Shown here: one piece after another, positions 47,233 to 56,689 of the stretch
How positions within the stretch are numbered: position 1 is the first letter of the stretch
Layout of the letters: each line of letters opens with the position of its first letter
Assembly (NCBI RefSeq): GCF_030406385.1
Contig: NZ_JAUEPM010000006.1
Coordinates: 1 to 64,000 of the forward strand
DNA: 64,000 nt
Reading direction: 5' to 3'
From: Microbacterium oryzae
GTDB taxonomy: Bacteria > Actinomycetota > Actinomycetes > Actinomycetales > Microbacteriaceae
The notes under the pieces: model-generated
The model's input: the letters and a program-made list of their open reading frames with translations, nothing else
Told to the model about the DNA's origin: nothing
Databases searched by the model: none
Position numbers and translations under genes: made by a program

Positions 47233-47673
47233 ATGCTGTGGCGGTACGGGCGCACGATCTTGACGTCTATCCCCGTTGCCGCGGCTATCGGAGCGTTGCT
47301 CGGGGTAGCAATGTATCTCTTCGGCAACTCCGAGTATCGCTCACACGGTGGCTGGGGAACGTTCGGATACTGGGTTGCCCTCGGGGCAGGATTCGGAGTG
47401 GTTACGGCTCTGCCGGCCGTCCTCGAGGCAATCATCACCCTCGCTCTGACAGGCCGCTCTCTCCCCCGCACACCAACAGCGGAGCGGGTCAAGGCTGGCG
47501 GATGGGGCGCAGCGGCGGGAGCGCTGGCGGTCTGGGTCGTCGTGACAGCGCTCTCGGCACCCTGGACCTCCGGGTTAGGCCTCTTCCTGACGATCGGCTT
47601 CGTGGCTGCTGGGACCTCTGGCATCGCCGCGGCGGTGCTTATTCGCTGGACTGAAGCCCGACATCGTAAGTAG
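47233..47673 (+). CDS. Hypothetical four-segment membrane protein
   Basis: 146 residues with four hydrophobic segments (about 10-30, 45-75, 93-112, 116-137) rich in Gly and Ala, and a short basic tail. I recognise no family and no catalytic motif. It is probably leaderless. It closes the row of orphan small genes with lower GC; repeat copy C lies just before its promoter. A role in membrane or envelope biology is a guess only. Confidence 0.6.
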   Translation: MLWRYGRTILTSIPVAAAIGALLGVAMYLFGNSEYRSHGGWGTFGYWVALGAGFGVVTALPAVLEAIITLALTGRSLPRTPTAERVKAGGWGAAAGALAVWVVVTALSAPWTSGLGLFLTIGFVAAGTSGIAAAVLIRWTEARHRK

Positions 47674-47771
47674 CAGCGTGGTCACTGAGCGATCCGGGCA
47701 TGACCGGCAGCGTTCTGGATTTCTCGCGTTCTGGCCTGTGGATAACTTGCGGGAATGTCGGTGGTGGCTTT

Positions 47772-47777
47772 TAGCGT
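47772..47777 (+). promoter_or_regulatory. -10 box of the DUF222-HNH gene
   Basis: TAGCGT, exactly 6 bases, then ATG at 47784; leaderless geometry. Confidence 0.5.
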
Positions 47778-47783
47778 GGGGGT

Positions 47784-50309
47784 ATGTCGAAGGGGACTGA
47801 GCGGGGTGTGGTGTCGGGGGTTCCGTGGGAGCCCACGGACGCTGAGATCTCCGCGACCCTGCACCTCCTCGACAAGCTGCAGGAGGCGCGGCGGTTGCGG
47901 GCGGTGGCGGATGCGATGGAGGTGGATGCTCTGGCTGAGGCGTCGCGGATCGCGTGGGCGCAGGTGGGGCGGGCGGAGTCGGATTCGCGGTTCGTGTTCC
48001 CGATGCGGTCGATGGCGGGGGAGATCGCCGCGGCGGTGCATGAGTCGAAGGGCCGCACCCAGGCGCGGATGTCGGACGCGTATGTCCTCGCCGAGCGGTT
48101 CCCCGCCACTGTGGAGGCGTTGCGGGAGGGGCGGATCACGTTGCGGCATGCGGATGTGATCCGCCGGGTCGGGGAGGACCTGCCCGCGGAGGTGTGGGGG
48201 TTGTTCGAGGGGGCTCTTCTTCCGGTGGCGGAGGAGGTGTCGCCGGGGGTGTTGCGGGATTTCGCGACCCGGGTGGCGGAGGAGCTGCATCCGCGGTCGT
48301 TCCGGGAGCGGCACCAGGATGCGTTGAAGCGGCGGACGGTGTGGTCGGAGGACCTCCCCGACGGGCTCGCGGAGCTGCACGTGGTGGGGGATGCGGTGAA
48401 GATCCACGCCGTCCGGGACCGGTTGCAGCGGATGGCGCGGGCGTACACCCGGTACGTGCGCGCGCAGGAACGTCAACGGGAGCGCGAACAGGCCGCCCAG
48501 CAGGAACACGCCGACCGGGAGCAGCGCGAGGGGGAACAAACCCAACGCGAACGCGCCGAACGCGAACGCGCCGAGCGCGAGCAGTCCGAGCGGGAACGCG
48601 CCGAGCGCGAGCAGGCCGAGCGGGAACGCGCCGAGCGCGAGCAGGCCGAACGCGAGCAGGGTCAGGCCGAGCGTGAGCCCGAGCAGGGCGAGCCCGAGCG
48701 GTCGGATGGCGAGCGGGCAGCGCAACAGCCCGCTGAACGCGCGGAAGCCGAGCATGAGCAGTCGGAACAGGAGCGCGAGGAACGCGAGTCCTTCGAGCGC
48801 GAGGAGCCGGAGCGAGGGGCGTCCGAGCAGGCGGGATCCGGTGGGGCGCAGGCGGGATCGCCCTCGTCCGAGGCGCAGCGCTCGGCCGGGCGGGACCCGC
48901 AGGGTGCGAACTCGTCGGCTTCGTCGGGGCCCTGGGGTTCCTCGGACACCTCCGAGCCCTCGGGCCCGGCGGATGCGGGGAACGGGGCTGGGCCGGGGGT
49001 GGATCGGTGGTGGTTGAACGTGTCGGAGGAGGACGAGAAGCTGTTCGGCGAGCTCCTCGAAGCGTCGTGCGCCGGCAACGGCGGAAGGCTCCGCGGAACG
49101 GCCACTCAACCCGATACCCGGTACGGCATGGGATCCCGTCGGGGCGACGGAGCGGATTCCTTGGGAGGCATGAACGGCACCCACCCTCCCGCCCCCTTCG
49201 TCGGCGGACCGTCCGACGGGGCGCCGTCGGAAGCGTGGCCGGACGATGGACCGCCGTTCTTGGAAGCCGCGGATGTCATCGGCGGGCTTGCGGAGTTGGA
49301 GGAGTGGTTGCGATCGGCCCAGGACCGACCGCTCGAAGAATTCGCCGACGGGCGATCTTGGCCGCCCGACGACATCGACCCCGCGGACGTCGATCACGAC
49401 GACCCCGACGACCCCGACGAGTCCGATGTGATCGCGGGGATGGCGGAGGACCTGTGGCGCCAATCCGCGGGCGGGCACACCTGGGACGCCTCGGACGAAC
49501 GTGATCTCGGCGTGGGAGCCGGTCCCGTCCCCGGCGCTGATGAGCGGTTGGCGAGGGCGGTGTCGGAGCCTGCTGAGCTCGAGAGGGTCGCGGTCTACAG
49601 GCAGCGGGCGGAGGCGTGGGCGGATGAGCGCAACCGGGCGCAGGTCGCATCGGACATGGCGTTGGAGCTGCTCCTCACCGGAACCGTCGATGCGCATTCC
49701 CGGATGAACGGGGAAGACCTCGCCCTCGGCGCCATTCACGGGAGCATCCAGGTCACCGTCCCCGCCACCACCCTCGCCGGGGTGGACGACACCACCGCGT
49801 TCCTCACCGGGAACGGGCCCGTCGACCCCGACACCGCGAGACGCCTCGCCCGGGAGGAACCCGGGTGGGATCGGCTGTTCCTCCACCCCGACACCGGGGC
49901 GCTGGAGACCGTGGACAGGTACACCCCCACCCCTGCCCAGAAGCGGTTCCTCCGGGCGCGGGACGAGGTGTGCCGCACGCCCGGGTGTGAGAACCTCGCC
50001 GCCCACGCCGACCTGGACCACACCATCCCGTACTCCCAAGGCGGGAACACCCATGTGTCCAACCTCGAGGCCCTCTGCCCGGGATGCCACCAGGACAAGC
50101 ACCACACCCCCTGGACCGTCCGGCAGATCCGCCCCGGCGTCCTCGAATGGACCAGCCCCGCCGGTCGACGATACGTCGACCACCCCCTCCCACAGGTCCG
50201 CTTCGGCATCGTCAACAGCGCCAGCAACGCCGCATCGGCGGCGGCGCAGAGCAAGCGCGATGACAAGAGAAAGCGCGACGACGAGAAGAGCGACGGGAAG
50301 GACAGCTGA
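47784..50309 (+). CDS. DUF222 and HNH endonuclease domain protein with Glu/Arg-rich repeat
   Basis: 841 residues. The DUF222 (13E12 repeat family) domain covers about residues 20-230. It is followed by a Glu/Arg/Gln/Ala stretch of about 115 residues that should form a single long charged helix, then a low-complexity acidic linker. A C-terminal HNH nuclease starts near residue 730 with [18 protein letters not shown] and CPGCHQDKH, carrying the metal-binding His and zinc-type Cys pairs. Such genes occur in many copies in actinobacteria and their role is unsettled; mobile-element ancestry is often proposed. The length is well above the usual 400-550 because of the insert. Confidence 0.85.
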   Translation: MSKGTERGVVSGVPWEPTDAEISATLHLLDKLQEARRLRAVADAMEVDALAEASRIAWAQVGRAESDSRFVFPMRSMAGEIAAAVHESKGRTQARMSDAYVLAERFPATVEALREGRITLRHADVIRRVGEDLPAEVWGLFEGALLPVAEEVSPGVLRDFATRVAEELHPRSFRERHQDALKRRTVWSEDLPDGLAELHVVGDAVKIHAVRDRLQRMARAYTRYVRAQERQREREQAAQQEHADREQREGEQTQRERAERERAEREQSERERAEREQAERERAEREQAEREQGQAEREPEQGEPERSDGERAAQQPAERAEAEHEQSEQEREERESFEREEPERGASEQAGSGGAQAGSPSSEAQRSAGRDPQGANSSASSGPWGSSDTSEPSGPADAGNGAGPGVDRWWLNVSEEDEKLFGELLEASCAGNGGRLRGTATQPDTRYGMGSRRGDGADSLGGMNGTHPPAPFVGGPSDGAPSEAWPDDGPPFLEAADVIGGLAELEEWLRSAQDRPLEEFADGRSWPPDDIDPADVDHDDPDDPDESDVIAGMAEDLWRQSAGGHTWDASDERDLGVGAGPVPGADERLARAVSEPAELERVAVYRQRAEAWADERNRAQVASDMALELLLTGTVDAHSRMNGEDLALGAIHGSIQVTVPATTLAGVDDTTAFLTGNGPVDPDTARRLAREEPGWDRLFLHPDTGALETVDRYTPTPAQKRFLRARDEVCRTPGCENLAAHADLDHTIPYSQGGNTHVSNLEALCPGCHQDKHHTPWTVRQIRPGVLEWTSPAGRRYVDHPLPQVRFGIVNSASNAASAAAQSKRDDKRKRDDEKSDGKDS
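48567..48656. repeat. 30-base tandem repeat inside the HNH gene
   Basis: Three consecutive 30-base units (48567-48596, 48597-48626, 48627-48656) encode RAEREQxERE-type decapeptides. The first two differ at one position and the third at a few more. Looser copies extend on both sides, so the region probably grows and shrinks by slippage or recombination. Confidence 0.8.
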
Positions 50310-50351
50310 CCCTCGGCCGCCCCCTTCCCCGCAACCCGCTCCAATGCTAAA

Positions 50352-50372
50352 GTTGAGTCAGACAGACTCAGG
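50352..50372. promoter_or_regulatory. HAIR-like element (HspR operator) upstream of clpB
   Basis: GTTGAGT and ACTCAGG flank exactly 7 bases; the inner TTGAGT-N7-ACTCA matches the HAIR consensus fully and only outer bases differ. It lies 32-52 bases before the clpB start, where HspR would block transcription. Confidence 0.75.
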
Positions 50373-50403
50373 TTTGAGCAACGGCCTTTCACCAGGAGGA
50401 CAC

Positions 50404-52560
50404 ATGCAGGCGAACCAGGCGCCCCAGCAGGACGAGCAGAAGAGCGCCCTCGAGCAGTTCGGCATCAACCTCACCGAGCGTGCGCGCCAAGGCAAGCTCG
50501 ACCCCGTGATCGGGCGGGATGGCGAGATCCGTCGCGTGAGTCAGGTGCTGACGCGACGCACCAAGAACAATCCCGTGCTGATCGGCGAGCCGGGCGTCGG
50601 CAAGACCGCCGTCGTCGAGGGCCTCGCTCAGCGCATCGTCGCGGGCGACGTCGCCGAGAGCCTGAAGGGCAAGGACGTCATCACCCTCGACATCTCCGCG
50701 CTCGTCGCGGGCGCGATGTACCGCGGCCAGTTCGAGGAGCGCTTGAAGAACGTGCTCCAGGAGATCACCGAGTCCGAGGGCCGCGTCATCACGTTCATCG
50801 ACGAGCTGCACGTGCTCATGGGCGCGGGCGGCGGCGAGGGTTCGGTCGCGGCGGCGAACATGCTGAAGCCCATGCTCGCGCGCGGCGAGTTGCGCATGAT
50901 CGGCGCGACCACCCTCAACGAGTACCGCGAGTTCATCGAGAAGGATGCCGCCCTCGAACGCCGATTCCAGCAGGTCTTCGTGGGTGAGCCGAGCGTCGAG
51001 GACACCGTGGCCATCCTCCGCGGGCTCAAGGAGCGCTACGAGGCCCACCACAAGGTCGCCATCTCGGATGGTGCTCTCGTCGCGGCCGCCGCGCTGTCGC
51101 ACCGCTACATCCCCAGCCGTCAGCTTCCCGACAAGGCCATCGACCTGATCGACGAGGCTGCATCGCGCCTGCGCATGGAGATCGATTCCGCCCCGCTCGA
51201 GATCGACGAGCTGCGCCGCTATGTCGACCGCCTCAAGCTCGAGGAGCTCGCCCTCAAAAAGGAGAAGGACGACGCCTCCAAGGAGCGCCTCGCGAAGCTG
51301 CGCGAGACACTCGCCGAGGAGGAGGGCAACCTCGCCGAACTCCAGGCGAAGTGGGAGTCCGAGCGCGCGTCGCTCAACCGCGTCGGCGACCTGAAGACCC
51401 GCCTCGACGCCGCCCGCAGCGAGGCCGAGCGGGCCCAGCGCGAGGGCAACCTCGAGCGCGCGTCTCGTCTGCTCTACGGCGAGATCCCAGGCCTCGAGCG
51501 CGAGCTCACCGCGGCCGAGCAGGCCGAGCACAGCGACGAGCGGATGGTCGGGGATCAGGTCACCGAGGCCGACATCGCGTCGGTCATCGCCGCCTGGACC
51601 GGCATCCCCGTCGGCCGCCTGCTGCAGGGCGAGTCGGAGAAGCTCCTGCACCTCGAGGCCGAGCTCGGCAAGCGCCTCATCGGCCAGCGCGAGGCCGTGG
51701 GAGCCGTCTCCGACGCCGTGCGCCGCTCGCGCGCGGGCATCAGCGACCCCAACCGTCCGACCGGCTCGTTCCTGTTCCTCGGCCCCACCGGCGTCGGCAA
51801 GACCGAGCTGGCGAAGGCGCTCGCGGAGTTCCTCTTCGACGACGAGCACGCGATGGTCCGCATCGACATGTCGGAGTACGGCGAGAAGCACTCCGTCTCG
51901 CGCCTCGTCGGCGCCCCTCCCGGGTACATCGGGTACGAGCAGGGCGGCCAGCTCACCGAGGCCGTGCGCCGGCGCCCCTACAGCGTCGTGCTGCTCGACG
52001 AGGTCGAGAAGGCCCACCCCGAGGTGTTCGACGTGCTCCTGCAGGTGATGGACGACGGGCGACTGACGGATGGCCAGGGCCGGACGGTCGACTTCAAGAA
52101 CGTCATCCTCATTCTCACCTCGAACCTCGGCTCGCCCATCCTCATCGACCCGACCACCTCGCCCGACGCGAAGCGGGAGCAGGTCATGATGCTCGTCCGC
52201 CAGGCGTTCAAGCCGGAGTTCGTGAACCGCCTCGACGACATCGTGATGTTCCAGGCCCTCAGCCAGGACGACCTCGCGCAGATCGTCGAGCTCCAGGTCG
52301 ACGCGCTCCAGCGGCGCCTCGGCGACCGCCGCCTCACCCTCGCGGTCACGCCCGACGCGCGGGCCTGGCTCGCCGAGCGCGGCTATGACCCGGTGTACGG
52401 CGCGCGTCCGCTGCGTCGTCTCATTCAGCAGGAGATCCAGGACCGCCTGGCCCGGGCCATCCTGTCGGGCGGCGTGCATGACGGCGACCTCGTGAAGGTG
52501 GACGTCGAGGCCACGGGCGACCGTCTGGCTCTCGCAAGCGAGGGCCAGCCCGCGGAGTAG
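50404..52560 (+). CDS. clpB: ClpB-type disaggregase without the N-terminal domain
   Basis: 718 residues from the ATG at 50404, which has AGGAGGA 4 bases upstream. There are two AAA+ modules with Walker A at residues 61-68 (GEPGVGKT) and 460-467 (GPTGVGKT). A coiled-coil M-domain lies at about 265-385 and marks ClpB rather than ClpC. The Clp_N substrate domain of about 140 residues is absent, and I see no ClpP-binding loop, so it should act as a disaggregase with DnaK. The HAIR-like site implies HspR control. The missing N-domain resembles the short ClpB form of other bacteria. Confidence 0.92.
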   Translation: MQANQAPQQDEQKSALEQFGINLTERARQGKLDPVIGRDGEIRRVSQVLTRRTKNNPVLIGEPGVGKTAVVEGLAQRIVAGDVAESLKGKDVITLDISALVAGAMYRGQFEERLKNVLQEITESEGRVITFIDELHVLMGAGGGEGSVAAANMLKPMLARGELRMIGATTLNEYREFIEKDAALERRFQQVFVGEPSVEDTVAILRGLKERYEAHHKVAISDGALVAAAALSHRYIPSRQLPDKAIDLIDEAASRLRMEIDSAPLEIDELRRYVDRLKLEELALKKEKDDASKERLAKLRETLAEEEGNLAELQAKWESERASLNRVGDLKTRLDAARSEAERAQREGNLERASRLLYGEIPGLERELTAAEQAEHSDERMVGDQVTEADIASVIAAWTGIPVGRLLQGESEKLLHLEAELGKRLIGQREAVGAVSDAVRRSRAGISDPNRPTGSFLFLGPTGVGKTELAKALAEFLFDDEHAMVRIDMSEYGEKHSVSRLVGAPPGYIGYEQGGQLTEAVRRRPYSVVLLDEVEKAHPEVFDVLLQVMDDGRLTDGQGRTVDFKNVILILTSNLGSPILIDPTTSPDAKREQVMMLVRQAFKPEFVNRLDDIVMFQALSQDDLAQIVELQVDALQRRLGDRRLTLAVTPDARAWLAERGYDPVYGARPLRRLIQQEIQDRLARAILSGGVHDGDLVKVDVEATGDRLALASEGQPAE

Positions 52561-52575
52561 GCGAGATCGGGAGCG

Positions 52576-53178
52576 TCAGTCGGCGATCGCGGTCGGGCTG
52601 TTCAGCGACACGGTGAGGTGCGTTGTCACGTGCTGCACCGTGCGCCCGACCGTGATCCACGCGTTGGCGGCGGTCTCGAGCACGGCCGAGAGATCGCCGT
52701 CGAGGCGTGTGGCGTAGTGGTCGGATCCCGAGTACACGCCCGCGGTCCTCGCGTGCTCGATCGCGCGGTGGATCTCCGTCATGTGCTCACCCTGGTCGCC
52801 GCCGTCGAGCAGCGGGTAGAGCGACCAGTGCGCTCGCGCCCGGATGCCGGCGGGCGCCAGAGCAACGGGAGCCGACGCGAGAGCGTGCACGCCCGGCGGC
52901 AGCTCGCACTGCAGCTCGCCGGGGCAGCCGCGTGAGAGCAGGATGGTCGAGGAGACGTGAACGCCGCTTCTCGCCACGGCGGCCATGACGTCGCGGATGT
53001 ACTCGAGCACCCGCTGCTCGGATCCGGTCGTGAACGTCGAGATGTCGTTCGTCTCCGTCTCCAGACCGGTCGTGTCGACCTCCGCCAGGGCGCCGAGCAG
53101 GATCGCCACGTAGTCCGAGTCGGACACCGAGACCGTGAAGCGGGCGCCGACGCCGTACTGCTGAGGGGTCATCGTCAC
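52576..53178 (-). CDS. YkoF-like thiamine/HMP-binding protein
   Basis: 200 residues from the GTG at 53178, chosen because TAGGGT on the coding strand lies 7 bases upstream; the ATG at 53172 would drop two residues. Two tandem ferredoxin-like halves (about 10-90 and 110-195) with the paired motif GARFTVSVSDSDYVAILLGAL and GVYSGSDHYATRLDGDLSAVLETAAN match the YkoF family, which binds thiamine or hydroxymethylpyrimidine. It is divergent from a TPP riboswitch-controlled importer, which supports the call. It has no signal peptide. Its exact job is unknown. Confidence 0.8.
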   Translation of the reverse strand: MTMTPQQYGVGARFTVSVSDSDYVAILLGALAEVDTTGLETETNDISTFTTGSEQRVLEYIRDVMAAVARSGVHVSSTILLSRGCPGELQCELPPGVHALASAPVALAPAGIRARAHWSLYPLLDGGDQGEHMTEIHRAIEHARTAGVYSGSDHYATRLDGDLSAVLETAANAWITVGRTVQHVTTHLTVSLNSPTAIAD

Positions 53179-53185
53179 GGCGACC

Positions 53186-53191
53186 ACCCTA
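53186..53191 (-). promoter_or_regulatory. -10 box of the ykoF-like gene
   Basis: TAGGGT on the minus strand, 7 bases before the GTG at 53178. This transcript starts outside the riboswitch, so TPP control of it is not expected. Confidence 0.45.
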
Positions 53192-53234
53192 GCCGCGTCG
53201 GGCGGCGCCACGCGTCGCGCTACCATGGCGCACA

Positions 53235-53323
53235 CACGGGAGTCCGGTAGGCCGGGCTGAGAGGAAGGTCCCCAACCTTCGACCGTCGAACCTGATCTGG
53301 GTCATGCCAGCGCAGGGAGGCAT
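53235..53323 (+). promoter_or_regulatory. TPP riboswitch (THI element)
   Basis: The conserved aptamer blocks are all present in order: GGGCTGAGA (pyrimidine-sensor side), a P3-type hairpin around AAGGTCCCCAACCTT, then CGAACCTGATCTGGGT and the closing GCCAGCGCAGGGAGGC. It binds thiamine pyrophosphate in the nascent mRNA and turns off the downstream importer genes. Confidence 0.95.
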
Positions 53324-53335
53324 CTCATCACACCC

Positions 53336-53360
53336 GTGCCCCTCGAGAACGAAAGGGCAC
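53336..53360 (+). promoter_or_regulatory. Possible ribosome-site sequestering hairpin of the TPP switch
   Basis: GTGCCC (53336-53341) can pair with GGGCAC (53355-53360), which covers the AAAGGG ribosome site of the next gene. CCCGTG at 53333-53338 overlaps the left arm and can instead pair with CACGGG at 53235-53240 of the aptamer stem, offering a mutually exclusive on-state. This model is inference. Confidence 0.5.
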
Positions 53361-53365
53361 GCATC

Positions 53366-54397
53366 ATGCGTCTGCACCCACCCGCTCCGTCGCGCCTCGC
53401 GACATCCGCTCTGCTCCTGACGGGAGCGCTCGCCCTCACCTCCTGTGCGGCGGCCAGCTCCGCCGAGGAGACGGCGGACAGCGAGATCGTCACCTTCGCG
53501 CTCGACTGGGCGCCGAACACCAATCACATCGGGCTCTACGTCGCGGACGAACTCGGCTACTTCGCCGACGCCGGCGTCGAGGTGGACATTCTGCCGTACG
53601 GGTCCGCCGCGGCCTCCCAGCTCGTCGCGGCGGGCGAGGCCGACTTCGGTATCGGCGGCCAGGCGACCGTCCAGCTGGGCCGCACAGCCGGACTGGACGT
53701 CACCTCCGTTTTCGCCGTCACGCAGAAGGACGTGGGTCGACTGGTGACGGACGAGGACATCTCCGGCCCTGCCGAACTCGACGGCGGCGTCTTCGGCGGC
53801 TTCGGGTCACCCCTGTACACGGCCACGGCTCAGACGGTGCTCCGTGGTGACGGCGGCACGGGGGAGTTCGAGGAGGTCGTCCTCGACACCGGCGCCTACG
53901 AGGCGCTGCACCAGGGGCGGATCGACTTCACCCTCTCCGTCGCCACGTGGGAGAACATCCAGGCCGAACTCGACGGTCATCCGTACACGTCGTTCCGGTA
54001 TCAGGACTACGGCGTTCCGGAGCAGCAGTCGATCGGCGTCATCTCGAGCGACGCGTACCTCGACGCCCACCCCGGCACCGCCGAGGCCTTCACACGGGCG
54101 CTGCAGCGCGGGTACGCGTATGCCGCCGAGCACCCCGACGAGGCGGCCGACCTCCTCATCGAGGCCAACCCCGACAGCCTGGGCGGCGCCGAGGAGCTCG
54201 TGCACCGCAGCGCGCGGATGCTCGCCGACGACGGGTACCTTCTCGCGGACGGCCGCGCAGTCGGCGAGATCGACCCGCGGCTGTGGGACGAGTTCGGGGA
54301 GTTCCTTCTCGACGGCGGCTTCCTCGTCGACGAGGCGGGTGAGCGCGTGACAGACGCGCCCGACTGGTCCCGTTACCACCGCGACCTCCTCTCGTGA
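53366..54397 (+). CDS. Thiamine-precursor ABC transporter substrate-binding lipoprotein (ThiY/NMT1 type)
   Basis: 343 residues with lipobox ALTSC (Cys27). The mature domain is of the NMT1/THI5 type: FALDWAPNTNHIGLYVADELGYFADAGV is the family hallmark, followed by the substrate-pocket segment GGFGSPLYTAT. Such proteins bind pyrimidine precursors (HMP or formyl-aminopyrimidine) for thiamine synthesis. It is the first gene after the TPP riboswitch. It overlaps the permease gene by 4 bases, so the operon is tightly coupled. Confidence 0.93.
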   Translation: MRLHPPAPSRLATSALLLTGALALTSCAAASSAEETADSEIVTFALDWAPNTNHIGLYVADELGYFADAGVEVDILPYGSAAASQLVAAGEADFGIGGQATVQLGRTAGLDVTSVFAVTQKDVGRLVTDEDISGPAELDGGVFGGFGSPLYTATAQTVLRGDGGTGEFEEVVLDTGAYEALHQGRIDFTLSVATWENIQAELDGHPYTSFRYQDYGVPEQQSIGVISSDAYLDAHPGTAEAFTRALQRGYAYAAEHPDEAADLLIEANPDSLGGAEELVHRSARMLADDGYLLADGRAVGEIDPRLWDEFGEFLLDGGFLVDEAGERVTDAPDWSRYHRDLLS

Positions 54398-55194
54398 GGG
54401 CGCCGGCCGCGCTGCGTGCGGCGCTGCCGCCGGTCGTCACGCTGCTCGTCCTGCTCGCGCTCTGGCAGGGGGCCGTCGCAAGCGGTCTGCTGCCGTCGGC
54501 GGTGCTGCCGGCGCCGACGCGGGTCGCCGCCGCGGGAACGGCCGACGGCGCAGACCTCCTGCGGAACGCCGGGCCGACCCTTCTCGCGACGCTCGCGGGC
54601 TTCGCGCTGTCGGTGTCCACCGCCTTCGTCGTCGCGACGGCGCTGGACTTCTCTCGAGTCCTGCGCGGGGCCATCCTGCCCCTGCTCGTGGTGAGCCAGA
54701 CCCTGCCGATGATCGCGCTGGCCCCGCTGGTCGTGCTGTGGTTCGGCTTCGGGATGCTGCCGAAGGTGCTGCTCGTGGCGTTCGTGACCTTCTTCCCGAT
54801 GGTGGTGGGTCTGCTGCGCGGGTTCGCCGCAGCCGACCCCGATGGGGAGCACCTGCTCCGTTCGATGGGCGCCGCGCGCGGGACGGTGTTCCGGCTCGTC
54901 CGACTGCCCTCGTCGCTGCCGTCCTTCTTCTCCGCGCTGCGCGTCTCCATCACCTACGCCGTCGTCGGCGCGATCTTCGCCGAGTACGCCGGCGCGGTCG
55001 CAGGTCTCGGCGTGTACATGCTCTCGGCGAAGAACGTCTTCCGCACCGACCTGGTGCTCGCGGCGGTCGTCGTCAGCTCCGTGCTCACGCTGCTGCTGTA
55101 CGCCGGCGTCGCGCTCCTCGAGCGTGCCGCGATTCCCTGGCTGCGCGTGGAGCAGGGCCGGGACCGACAGCCGACTCCGGAAGCGGCGCGGTGA
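54394..55194 (+). CDS. Thiamine-precursor ABC transporter permease (ThiX type)
   Basis: 266 residues from a GTG overlapping the preceding stop. Six hydrophobic segments are seen, and the coupling motif reads EHLLRSMGAARGTVFRLVRLP, typical of the nitrate/sulfonate/taurine/thiamine-precursor class. There is no cytosolic extension. It forms the channel with the ATPase encoded next. The three genes together make a complete importer under riboswitch control, unlike the sugar importer at 26 kb. Confidence 0.93.
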   Translation: MRAPAALRAALPPVVTLLVLLALWQGAVASGLLPSAVLPAPTRVAAAGTADGADLLRNAGPTLLATLAGFALSVSTAFVVATALDFSRVLRGAILPLLVVSQTLPMIALAPLVVLWFGFGMLPKVLLVAFVTFFPMVVGLLRGFAAADPDGEHLLRSMGAARGTVFRLVRLPSSLPSFFSALRVSITYAVVGAIFAEYAGAVAGLGVYMLSAKNVFRTDLVLAAVVVSSVLTLLLYAGVALLERAAIPWLRVEQGRDRQPTPEAAR

Positions 55195-55922
55195 GGCCGG
55201 CGCTGGAGGTCTCCCAGCTCAGCCGGAGCTTCGCGGGGCGCACCGTGCTGCGCGACGTGTCGCTGCAGGTCGGCGCGGGCGAGGTCGTCTCGATCGTCGG
55301 GCCGAGCGGGAGCGGCAAATCCACGCTCCTCGACATCCTGACCGGCTCGCTCGCACCGGACGCGGGTGCGGTCTCGTTCGCCGACGGGGGCGAGCGGCCC
55401 TTCGCCTACATGCCGCAGCGGGACGTGCTCCTGCCGTGGCGCTCCATCCTCGACAACGCCGGCGTCGGGCTCGAGGTCGCCGGTCTCCGTCGGCGTGAGG
55501 CTCGAGAGCGCGCGGCTCGCCTGTTCGCCCCGTTCGGTCTCGCCGGGACAGAGCGGATGCTCCCGCGCCAGCTCTCGGGAGGGATGCGGCAGCGCGTCTC
55601 GTTCCTCCGCACCGTCGTGCAGGGCAAGCGCACGCTGCTGCTGGACGAACCGTTCGGCGCGCTCGACGCGATCACCCGCGACGAGCTGCAGCGCTGGCTG
55701 ATCGGGATGTGGGAGGGCAGCCGCTGGAGCATCCTCCTCATCACCCACGACATCCGCGAGGCGATGCGGATGTCGGACCGCGTGCTCGTGCTCGCCGCGA
55801 GCCCTGGTCGGGTGGTGGGCGAGGTCGCGGTCACGCGGGACATCCCGCGCAAGGAGGGCTTCCTCCGCGATGCCCGCGTGGGCGAGCTGGAGGAGCACAT
55901 CCACCAGCTGCTGCGCGGATGA
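55191..55922 (+). CDS. Thiamine-precursor ABC transporter ATP-binding protein (ThiZ type)
   Basis: 243 residues from the GTG at 55191, which overlaps the permease stop. Walker A is GPSGSGKST near residue 40, the Q-loop is MPQRDVLLPWRS, the signature LSGGMRQRVSFLRT, and Walker B LLLDEPFGALD. The MPQRD and LLPWRS segments are typical of the tau/ssu/thi subclass. It energises import of the thiamine precursor. A strong terminator follows the stop directly. Confidence 0.93.
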   Translation: MRPALEVSQLSRSFAGRTVLRDVSLQVGAGEVVSIVGPSGSGKSTLLDILTGSLAPDAGAVSFADGGERPFAYMPQRDVLLPWRSILDNAGVGLEVAGLRRREARERAARLFAPFGLAGTERMLPRQLSGGMRQRVSFLRTVVQGKRTLLLDEPFGALDAITRDELQRWLIGMWEGSRWSILLITHDIREAMRMSDRVLVLAASPGRVVGEVAVTRDIPRKEGFLRDARVGELEEHIHQLLRG

Positions 55923-55923
55923 G

Positions 55924-55961
55924 AAGAGCCGGCCTCGGAAGCGATTCCGGGGCCGGCTCTT
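55924..55961. terminator. Terminator between the thi importer and nitroreductase genes
   Basis: AAGAGCCGGCCTCGGAA pairs with TTCCGGGGCCGGCTCTT over 17 bases with one G-T pair, around a GCGA loop, and ends in TTTC. It lies between convergent genes. Confidence 0.85.
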
Positions 55962-55976
55962 TCTGCAGGAGAGGCC

Positions 55977-56564
55977 TCAGGCGTCGACGATGACCGAATC
56001 GGCGACCGCACGACGCACGCGGGGAGCGAGCTCGCGCGCACGCAGCGCGTCGGGGAGGGCGTCGATGTCGCCGAGCTCGCCGAGGGCGATGACGGTCGTC
56101 GGGACGAAGCGCTCCGGCAGCTCGAAGCGCTCGCGGACGGCGGCGGGGTCGAAGCCGCTCATCTGGTGCACGACGAGCCCGTCGTGGTGAGCCTGCACCG
56201 AGAGGTGCGCGACGGCCTGACCCAGGTCGTAGCCCGCGTGCGTGTAGAGAGCGCCGTCCTCGGTGGCGGTCTCCGCGACGGCGACGATGAGCACGGCGGC
56301 CGACGGCGCCCACAGCGCGTTGAAGCCGGCGAGCGACTCGGCGATGGCGGCGTGCTCGGCGGTGCCGCGGCGCGCGACGATGAAGCGCCACGGCTGCGTG
56401 TTGTTGGCCGACGGGGTCCAGCGTGCGGCCTCGAGGGCGCTCGCGAGCTTCTGCTCGTCGATCGGAGCGACGGCGTCGTAAGCGCGGGGGCTCCAGCGCT
56501 CCGCGAGGACATCGAGGACGGGGTGGTCGGTGGCCGCGGTGCGGTCGAGGGTGGTGGCGCCCAT
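55977..56564 (-). CDS. Nitroreductase family protein
   Basis: 195 residues from the ATG at 56564, with AAGGAG 10 bases upstream. The FMN-binding fold shows RWSPRAYDAVAPI at the N-terminus, the ARWTPSANNTQPWRF phosphate-contact region and the DLGQAVAHLSVQAHHDGLVVHQM segment. It should be a dimeric FMN enzyme that reduces nitro or quinone compounds with NAD(P)H. The natural substrate is unknown. It stands alone, convergent with the thiamine importer. Confidence 0.9.
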   Translation of the reverse strand: MGATTLDRTAATDHPVLDVLAERWSPRAYDAVAPIDEQKLASALEAARWTPSANNTQPWRFIVARRGTAEHAAIAESLAGFNALWAPSAAVLIVAVAETATEDGALYTHAGYDLGQAVAHLSVQAHHDGLVVHQMSGFDPAAVRERFELPERFVPTTVIALGELGDIDALPDALRARELAPRVRRAVADSVIVDA

Positions 56565-56689
56565 GTCTGTGCTCCTTCTGTTCAGGGGGATCTTCTCGGG
56601 CGCCGTTGCCCTGTCGGACGGATCAACCTCCGGCAGACCAAGTGTATTCCCGTGCATGATCCCCCACCCTCGACCGCAGGGGGAGGACG

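Noticed and set aside
48567..48656. 30-base tandem repeats read as a CRISPR array
   Set aside because: The units touch each other without spacers and stay in frame inside a gene.
47682..50183. Long minus-strand frame opposite the DUF222-HNH gene
   Set aside because: The plus strand carries clear domains, a leaderless promoter and the zinc-type Cys pairs; the minus product is Pro/Arg/Leu filler.
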